Source: a bacterium
GTDB taxonomy: Bacteria; Vulcanimicrobiota; Xenobia; Xenobiales; JADMJV01
Length of the DNA stretch: 47,051 nt
NCBI GenBank assembly: GCA_018780265.1
Contig: JADMJV010000051.1
Coordinates: forward strand, 1 to 47,051
Reading direction: 5' to 3'
The notes beneath the pieces are model-generated. The model saw nothing but the letters and a program-made list of their open reading frames with translations, searched no databases and had not been told where the DNA came from. Positions within the stretch are counted from its first letter, which is position 1. Each line of letters opens with the position of its first letter. A program made the translations under genes and the position numbers. Below are positions 41,921-47,051 of the stretch, piece by piece.

Positions 41921-42835
41921 ATGCCCTTGGGACGAGACGACCGCTTTTGGCAGCAGGCCCTGCACCAGCCAGATCTGCCTACCCGCCTGCTGGCCTTGCG
42001 GGTGCTGGCCAGCCAGCGCCAGGCCCAGACCCTGATCGACCTGGCCAACCCCCAGTTGGGTTATCCCCTGATCTGGGCACTGGTGCAGTGCGACTGCCCC
42101 CAGTTGCTGGCCCAGGGACCGCCCGATGGGCCGGCCCGGGCGGCACGCTTTCTGTGCCTGCGCCGCCGCCATCGACAAAACTGGGTAAAACGGGCCAACC
42201 TGCAGCGCTGCCTCAGCGCCATCGCCCAGACCGCTCATCCGCTGCGGGCCCTGGCCTGCACGGTGCGACTGCTAGAGCTGCACAAGGAAAAAGCCATCCC
42301 CGGCCTGCTGCAATGGATTCAGCGCGACCAACACGCCGACCTGTGCGCCTGGGCGTTGGGTCAGCTGGGACTGGTGACACCGCTCATTCACGCCTTTGTC
42401 GGGGCCACTCCCAGGGCCCGCTACAGCCTGGCCATGGCCCTGTGGTACCTGGGCCCGGCCGGCGCCCAGGCCATACCGGCCCTGATCGAAGACGGCGGCT
42501 CGGCCTCCCTGGCCGCTCTGCTGGCCATGCAAGAGCGCGCCTCGCCGGCCCTGATCGCCGCTCGCAAAACCCCCGTATGGCTGGACGAGCAGGCCGTGGA
42601 GCAACTGGCCCTGCTGGCCTTTGACCTCGACCCCCGGCTGCGCCACTACGCGGCCGAGGCCCTCTGTGGCTATGGGCCGGCCGCCCAGCGGGCCCTACCT
42701 ATCCTGCGTCAGATGCTGCGCAGTAACGACTACACCGCCGCCCAGGCACTGACGGGTCAAACCCCACCAACCGACCTGGTACAGGAATTGCGCGGCTTTG
42801 AAGAGCGCAACCTGCCCCGCGTCCAGGACCTATAG
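41921..42835 (+). CDS. HEAT-like helical repeat protein
   Basis: The 304-residue protein is all-helical with repeated ~30-residue units ending in AL/LG signatures (LPTRLLALRVLASQ, ADLCAWALGQLGLV, ARYSLAMALWYLGPAGAQAI, LRHYAAEALCGYGPAAQRAL), typical of HEAT or PBS-lyase-type repeats. Such proteins are scaffolds. No signal peptide. It is divergent from the yfhM operon and 20 bases upstream of a membrane-anchored gene in the same direction. Confidence 0.65.
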   Translation: MPLGRDDRFWQQALHQPDLPTRLLALRVLASQRQAQTLIDLANPQLGYPLIWALVQCDCPQLLAQGPPDGPARAARFLCLRRRHRQNWVKRANLQRCLSAIAQTAHPLRALACTVRLLELHKEKAIPGLLQWIQRDQHADLCAWALGQLGLVTPLIHAFVGATPRARYSLAMALWYLGPAGAQAIPALIEDGGSASLAALLAMQERASPALIAARKTPVWLDEQAVEQLALLAFDLDPRLRHYAAEALCGYGPAAQRALPILRQMLRSNDYTAAQALTGQTPPTDLVQELRGFEERNLPRVQDL

Positions 42836-42855
42836 CCTTAGGGAATAACCATTGC

Positions 42856-43392
42856 ATGATCGGCATCGAGCAGCCAAACCCCAGCCCTACTTGTCCCGTG
42901 TGGTGGGCTCTGGCTCTGGCGCTAGCCACGGCGAGTCTCGGTCTCTACTACAGGCATTTTGTCCACACCCGATGGCTCGTCAAGCCCAGGCCTCCCAACA
43001 GCCCTCTCGCCTTCTTTAACCACGGCCAAAACCCGGCGGCCTATATCGAGTATGGGCGCCGCATGCGCACAGGTTTTGCCTTGGGGATCAAAGCGACTCT
43101 CGAACGCAATGAGCAACTGTTGCGGCAGCCTGAAGACCTTGCCAGCTTTGCCCAAGAAGTCCAACAGAACCTGCAGGGGTTTGATGGCCAGCCGGTTCCG
43201 CGCATCATGCGCGGGGCTCACTACCAGATCAGCCAGGCCCAAAGACTGTGCCTGGAAAGCATCGCGCTGCTGCGCCAGGGAAAGGGAGCACAGGCCACTC
43301 ACAAAGCAGCCCTGGCCAGGGCGGCGGGCGAGTCCGGCGTCGGAGAATTCCGGCGCATTTGGAACAGCGCAGGAACGGCCTATCAGGACTAG
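42856..43392 (+). CDS. Membrane-anchored protein of unknown function
   Basis: The 178-residue protein has one TM helix near residues 15-31 (VWWALALALATASLGLYY) and a helical, polar remainder with two predicted long helices. No domain is recognised. It lies between the helical repeat gene (20-base gap) and the EEP gene (12-base gap) and is probably co-transcribed with both. Confidence 0.55.
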   Translation: MIGIEQPNPSPTCPVWWALALALATASLGLYYRHFVHTRWLVKPRPPNSPLAFFNHGQNPAAYIEYGRRMRTGFALGIKATLERNEQLLRQPEDLASFAQEVQQNLQGFDGQPVPRIMRGAHYQISQAQRLCLESIALLRQGKGAQATHKAALARAAGESGVGEFRRIWNSAGTAYQD

Positions 43393-43404
43393 GAATGGGT
43401 CGCA

Positions 43405-44307
43405 ATGAAACGTCTTTTGCCCTGGCTGGCTCTGCTCACTCTGGCCGCCCCCGCTCAACCGCCCCAGAAGATCGTGATCGGTGCCTGGAACATCGAGCAC
43501 CTGGGGGATCCCGCTCGTCGCTCGGAGCCCTCGCGAAATGTGGCCCAGCAGCCCGAAGACCTGGCCCGCTACATCAGCCAGAGTGGAGCGGACATTCTGG
43601 CCCTGGAAGAGATCGGCGACAATCCCAACACCGAGTTTGACCCCGACAACCCTACCCTGGCCAAAGCCCTGGCGCTGCTCTCCAAAGACTGGAAGTATAT
43701 CCTTTTTCCCAAAAAGGGCGACGAACTGACCCAGCTCACCGGTATCGCCTGGAATTCGGCCAAAGTCTCGGCCGTCGATGGACCCTACATTCTGCCCATC
43801 AACGACCGCACCAACGACGGCTTTCAACTGTGGAAGCGTTGGCCTCAGGCCATGAAGTTTCGAGTGGCCCAGGGCCAGACCGACTTTGTGCTGATCCCCA
43901 TGCACCTCAAAGCCAACCGACGCGACGACCCCAACGACAACCCGGCTCGCCAGCGAGCCCAGGAAACTCGCGCCCTGGTCCAGGTGTTGGGGAGCGTTCG
44001 CCAGCGCTTTCGCGAACAAGACGTCATTTTGCTGGGAGACACAAACTGCCTCAAAGCCAGCGAGCCTGCCCTGCGCAACCTGAGTCGGGCCGGCTACCGC
44101 GACCTCAACGCCAAAGACATGCGCACCACCTGGGAAGGGCCCGCCCCCTTTGACCGCATCTTGGTGCCCCGCCGACAACCGGAATTTCGAAACAGCAGCG
44201 AAACCGTGCACCGACCCGCCGGCATGGACGCAAAAGACTTCAAAATCAAATACTCCGACCACTACCTGGTGACCACCGAAATGCAGGTGGGGCCCGACGA
44301 CGATTAG
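43405..44307 (+). CDS. Secreted endonuclease/exonuclease/phosphatase (EEP) family protein
   Basis: The 300-residue protein has a signal peptide (MKRLLPWLALLTLAAPAQ) and a compact EEP domain. It shows GAWNIEHL (Asn), LALEEIGD (metal-binding Glu), LIPMHLKA, VILLGDTNC (Asp/Asn pair) and SDHYL (catalytic His). Members cleave phosphodiester bonds in nucleic acid or phospholipid headgroups; the substrate is unknown. Export points to extracellular DNA or lipid as target. It converges on the prsW-like gene with a 2-base gap. Confidence 0.8.
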   Translation: MKRLLPWLALLTLAAPAQPPQKIVIGAWNIEHLGDPARRSEPSRNVAQQPEDLARYISQSGADILALEEIGDNPNTEFDPDNPTLAKALALLSKDWKYILFPKKGDELTQLTGIAWNSAKVSAVDGPYILPINDRTNDGFQLWKRWPQAMKFRVAQGQTDFVLIPMHLKANRRDDPNDNPARQRAQETRALVQVLGSVRQRFREQDVILLGDTNCLKASEPALRNLSRAGYRDLNAKDMRTTWEGPAPFDRILVPRRQPEFRNSSETVHRPAGMDAKDFKIKYSDHYLVTTEMQVGPDDD

Positions 44308-44309
44308 CT

Positions 44310-45050
44310 CTAAGCTAACTTGCCCTGCAGGGTGCGCAGTTGGCCCAGTAGTTCGGCCTCTTCCGAAGGGTCTCCGCCAAAACCGCGCTGCTGGCGATTG
44401 CGCCAGAAGGCCAGTTCGCTGGCTACCTGCAGGAAATTCTCGGCGGCCAGCCAGCCAGCCGGGCCTTTGCGAAAGAATTTTCCCAGCGAAAAACCGATGC
44501 GTCCCCAGATCGAGGATACCGAGCGCAATTGCTGCTCGCTCAACTCACCCAGGAGGTGAGTGCGCAACAATCGACCTTCGCGACCGAGGGCGAGCAGCAC
44601 GATCAGGCCCACGCCCATCAGACAGGGCACCATGAAGAACAGATAAGTGAGCAACCAGGCCTCGATCTGAATGGTGGCCGACAGGTTCCAAATCGAATGC
44701 AACGTCATGGCTGCCGCCAGTCCGGCCAGTGGAGCGAAGATCTTCACCAACCAGCGGTCGCTCTGAGCGGCCCAGCCCAACCCGATCCCGGTCATGCTGG
44801 TAAAGAGCGGGTGAGAAAAGGGAGACATCATTCCACGCAAGATGAAAACGGCGCTGGCCGCCTCGGCGCCACCCTTGCTGAGAGCCCCGCCGTAATACTG
44901 AACATTCTCTGTCATGGCAAAGCCGAGCGCGACCATGGTGGCGTAGATCACACCATCCACGATACCGTCGAACTCTTTACGCTTCCAGAGAAAGAGGAGA
45001 AACAGGCACAGGCCCTTGGAGAACTCCTCCACCAGCGGGGCTGAAATCAC
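44310..45050 (-). CDS. PrsW-like intramembrane protease, C-terminal part (frameshifted)
   Basis: This frame starts at GTG 45050 and carries the PrsW core: APLVEEFSKG (EExxK), DGVIYATMVALGFAMTEN, SHPLFTSMTGIGLGWA and TLHSIWN, matching the family's four membrane motifs, then more TM helices and a polar ~95-residue tail. PrsW-type enzymes are glutamic-type membrane proteases. The N-terminal TM part is in the next frame (45047-45391). The two frames overlap by 4 bases (GTGA), so either a frameshift split the gene or the halves are translated separately. Confidence 0.7.
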   Translation of the reverse strand: MISAPLVEEFSKGLCLFLLFLWKRKEFDGIVDGVIYATMVALGFAMTENVQYYGGALSKGGAEAASAVFILRGMMSPFSHPLFTSMTGIGLGWAAQSDRWLVKIFAPLAGLAAAMTLHSIWNLSATIQIEAWLLTYLFFMVPCLMGVGLIVLLALGREGRLLRTHLLGELSEQQLRSVSSIWGRIGFSLGKFFRKGPAGWLAAENFLQVASELAFWRNRQQRGFGGDPSEEAELLGQLRTLQGKLA

Positions 45051-45391
45051 CCACCCAGGGCTTGGGCCACCCGGGCATCACCGGTGGCCTGCAAGAAGAC
45101 CGAGGAGTTATAGGTGTTGAGCAGGTAGCTGACAAACACCGCCACCGTGGCGCCCCAAAAGAAAGCGCCGGCTAACAGTGTGGGGGGCTCGGGCTCGTAG
45201 CGATCCACCCACATGGCCAGCCCTACGTAAACCGGTACCGGCAGACAGGCCATGCACAAGCCTGCGGCCAGTCCGTGGAGGCCTACATCGGAGGCGATCA
45301 AGAGCAAAGTTAACAGACCCGTGCTCAGGGCCAGCATGGAAAAACAGCCCAGGCAACAACCCGAAGCCCCGCGGTGGGCTTTGGCAGCCAT
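45047..45391 (-). CDS. PrsW-like N-terminal membrane part (frameshifted)
   Basis: From ATG 45391 (MAAKAHRGASGCCLGC) this frame encodes three TM helices and the PrsW-type segment YEPEPPTLLAGAFFWGATVA, then stops at TGA 45047-45049 just before the EExxK motif. The ATG overlaps the upstream gene's TGA (TGATG). A one-base change in the G-rich GGGTGGGTG would fuse it to the C-terminal frame, giving a normal-looking ~360-residue protein. Confidence 0.6.
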   Translation of the reverse strand: MAAKAHRGASGCCLGCFSMLALSTGLLTLLLIASDVGLHGLAAGLCMACLPVPVYVGLAMWVDRYEPEPPTLLAGAFFWGATVAVFVSYLLNTYNSSVFLQATGDARVAQALGG

Positions 45392-46161
45392 CAGGCGTCG
45401 TGAAATTCGACCAGCGTGGCGGGGGTGCGCGCTTCCGTACCATTGCCAGCCTGCACCACCGGGCCCGGTTCGGCTTTTGCCTGGGCCGGCTTCTGGCCCA
45501 TTCTCTTCCACAGGTAGTCGACACCGATGCCAGCCACGTCTATCAGATTGGCCAGCATCATCAGAGTGATGCCGACCGGGGCGGCGCCCATGGCCATCGC
45601 TCCGGCGCCAGCCAGGGAGGTAACCCCAGAAGAGATATCCAGACAACCCATCACAAGAGTGCGCGAGCTGCCTCCGGCCTCTTTGATTTCAAGACCCTTG
45701 CGAATTTCAGCTACCCCAGCGGCGATACCCAAACCACCGCCCACCGCACCCAATGCCGCCCCCATGCCCAGCAACAGACCACTGCGGATGGCACCATTGC
45801 GGGCCAACAGCGCAGGGGCCAGGGACACTTGAGCCAGAAACGTACCCAGACTGCCAGCGGCGTTACCGGCCGAAGTGGCGGCCACGATAGGATCGTGCTC
45901 TTTCAGTTTTTTAACGGAATTGTAAGTCTCGATGGCGGCCACGCCCAGGTTGAGTCCCGGCACGGCTTCGACCCCCGGAAAACTGACCACCGTGTCCAGC
46001 ATCGTGCCCATCGAGTCGGTGAAAGCCGCTACGGAGGAGGCTCCAAAGCCCGCATTGCCCAAGTGTTGGGTAAGCGTCTTCTCTCCACCAACCTCGGCCG
46101 GTTGTGCGGGGGCAGAGGGCAGTCTGGGGGGAGAGAGCCGAGGACCAGCGATTTTGTGCAT
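45391..46161 (-). CDS. Hydrophobic Gly/Ala-rich membrane protein
   Basis: The ~256-residue protein (ATG 46161) is Gly/Ala/Leu-rich with several hydrophobic stretches between about residues 95 and 220 and polar ends. The pattern (SAGNAAGSLGTFLAQVSLAP, LLLGMGAALGAVGGGLGIAA) resembles bacterial proteins with multiple weak TM or hairpin helices. No family is recognised. It lies directly upstream of the PrsW-like gene, sharing one base, so it may be a partner or substrate. Confidence 0.5.
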   Translation of the reverse strand: MHKIAGPRLSPPRLPSAPAQPAEVGGEKTLTQHLGNAGFGASSVAAFTDSMGTMLDTVVSFPGVEAVPGLNLGVAAIETYNSVKKLKEHDPIVAATSAGNAAGSLGTFLAQVSLAPALLARNGAIRSGLLLGMGAALGAVGGGLGIAAGVAEIRKGLEIKEAGGSSRTLVMGCLDISSGVTSLAGAGAMAMGAAPVGITLMMLANLIDVAGIGVDYLWKRMGQKPAQAKAEPGPVVQAGNGTEARTPATLVEFHDA

Positions 46162-46223
46162 TGGCAAACTTTACAGAACAGGCCTTAAAAACCTCTACAC
46201 TCAGGCGGTCGAGCGGTCATATT

Positions 46224-46736
46224 TCAGCCCAGTATTCGATCGATCAGGCCCAGTTGCAAAGCCTCCTGTGCGGACAGTTCGGTCGCCTCAGAATAGGCCG
46301 CCAGCCGTTGCACGCTCTGACCCGTGTGCCGAGCCAGCAGTCCATTGACTGTCTCGCAGTGATTTTGCACGGCCTTAAGATAAGCCTGAAAGTCCATGCC
46401 GGCCATGTCGACGACGGGCGGACCCACTACGAAACGGGTCCCGGCTTTAGCCACCCGTCGACCAGGGGCTCCCGCGGCCACCAGCACTGCGGCGGCATAC
46501 TCCACTCGACCCAAGGCCACCGTGGCCAGGGGATAGCTCACTTTTTGCATGGCTTCGTAGACGCTCAGGATTGCCACCAACGGGCCCCCTTTACTGTTGA
46601 CGTAAAGAGAAGCCGGACGGGTCGGGTCGCACGCCAGCGCCTGCAGTTGAGCAACCACCGCTTGAGCTACCGGCTCGGTCACATCGCCCGCATAGATAAT
46701 CCGCTCGGCCAGCAATTTGCTCAGGTTGTCTGACAT
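46224..46736 (-). CDS. ClpP-family protein lacking the catalytic triad
   Basis: The 170-residue protein aligns with ClpP, including the VNSKGG segment (46-51, ClpP NSPGG), helix E and the terminal LSAQEALQLGLIDRIL. The catalytic residues are replaced: the nucleophilic Ser (GxASM) is Tyr80 in GRVEYAAAVL, the His (MIHQP) is Gly105 in RFVVGPP, and the Asp is Ala151 in YSEATELSA. It should be inactive, like plastid ClpR subunits, and may form mixed rings with an active ClpP encoded elsewhere. ATG 46736 has no strong ribosome binding site. The product is slightly short for ClpP. Confidence 0.75.
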   Translation of the reverse strand: MSDNLSKLLAERIIYAGDVTEPVAQAVVAQLQALACDPTRPASLYVNSKGGPLVAILSVYEAMQKVSYPLATVALGRVEYAAAVLVAAGAPGRRVAKAGTRFVVGPPVVDMAGMDFQAYLKAVQNHCETVNGLLARHTGQSVQRLAAYSEATELSAQEALQLGLIDRILG

Positions 46737-46772
46737 CAGGCTGCGAGATTCTAGCCGGTCACCCCCTTCCCT

Positions 46773-47014
46773 TTATGGAGCTGCCGCCAGAGCCGCCAGA
46801 AGGCCCTGTTTGAACTGTGGCTTCAGAAAGCAGTTGAAGTGACCGGCCCCGGCCACAACCTGAACCGGCACGTCCGGCCGCAGTCGGGGCCAGATTGGCA
46901 AACCCGCGCATGCAGGCGGCGGGACTGGCAGGATTCTCTTGCCCCACCTGGCCCCAAAAACGCTGTAACGGTTGGCCCTCGCGCATGACGCCCATACCGC
47001 CCAAATTGAGGGGC
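46773..47014 (-). pseudogene. Alpha/beta-hydrolase C-terminal remnant with frameshift
   Basis: The 3' end reads RPDVPVQVVAGAGHFNCFLK and QFKQGLLAALAAAP before TAA (46773-46775), like the catalytic-His strand and last helix of an alpha/beta-hydrolase. Upstream, LGGMGVMREGQPLQRFWGQV and ENPASPAACMRGFANLAP look coding but are in another frame, shifting near 46890. The reading ends against the hairpin at 47021, so the 5' part is lost or lies beyond an insertion. Confidence 0.5.
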
Positions 47015-47020
47015 GGGCCA

Positions 47021-47040
47021 CCACCGCCTAAAGGCGGTGG
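47021..47040 (-). mobile_element. IS200/IS605-type terminal hairpin (partial element)
   Basis: CCACCGCC-TAAA-GGCGGTGG forms a perfect 8-bp stem with a 4-base loop. On the minus strand it reads CCACCGCCTTTAGGCGGTGG, the look of a right-end hairpin of IS200/IS605 (TnpB-type) elements. The element body would lie beyond the window's right edge. This would explain the truncated hydrolase gene beside it. A simple transcription terminator is less likely because no T-run follows. Confidence 0.45.
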
Positions 47041-47051
47041 ATTCGTTTGGC

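Overview
The window is dense, GC-rich bacterial DNA with short or overlapping gene junctions. It reads as a Gram-negative chromosome: there is a PbpC plus alpha-2-macroglobulin (YfhM) pair, several lipoproteins, prepilin-like proteins, PilZ domains, a HemY/HemG-type protoporphyrinogen oxidase and a PrsW-family membrane protein. I cannot place the lineage. The many unrecognised proteins suggest a poorly sampled phylum. I saw no rRNA, tRNA, CRISPR array, intact transposase or prophage.

Layout. 1-5.2 kb (+): end of a secreted transglycosylase with a PSGGGA-repeat linker, a tandem-PilZ protein, a translationally coupled ferritin-like DUF455 / ATP-grasp pair, an EF-hand membrane protein and a response regulator. 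5.2-6.7 kb: GNAT acetyltransferase and a decayed Uma2-family nuclease gene. 6.9-11.1 kb (+): a three-gene pilin-like operon, a 981-residue PilX/GspK-like protein followed by two pseudopilins. 11.1-15.1 kb (-): LysM-like protein, 66-residue protein, zinc-ribbon protein and VWA protein. 15.2-18.3 kb: frameshifted gene, small lipoprotein, palindromic repeats, hemG-type gene and a lipoprotein. 18.7-19.9 kb (+): LON-domain protein carrying a textbook C2H2 zinc-finger pattern, and a membrane protein.

19.9-30.1 kb (-) is the most coherent unit. A GT4/glycosidase-like fusion, a GH130-type phosphorylase, a second GT4 and a complete Dpp/Opp-type ABC transporter lie in one direction with overlaps or gaps of only a few bases. 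I infer oligosaccharide (possibly beta-mannoside) uptake, phosphorolysis and glycosyl transfer. 30.2-32.9 kb: small unknown genes and a PIN toxin / UPF0175-type antitoxin pair with a clear promoter and operator. 33.1-41.8 kb (-): YfhM, PbpC and a secreted VWA protein. 41.9-44.3 kb (+): helical-repeat protein, membrane-anchored protein and secreted EEP nuclease/phosphatase. 44.3-47 kb (-): a PrsW-like gene split by a frameshift, a membrane protein, a ClpP homologue that has lost its catalytic triad, and a broken alpha/beta-hydrolase gene next to an IS200/IS605-like terminal hairpin.

Two scattered patterns stand out. A short palindromic repeat family beginning GGGCCCGT sits exactly on stop codons of four genes. 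Several genes look frameshifted (Uma2, 15.25 kb, 16 kb, prsW, hydrolase), reflecting either real decay or assembly error.
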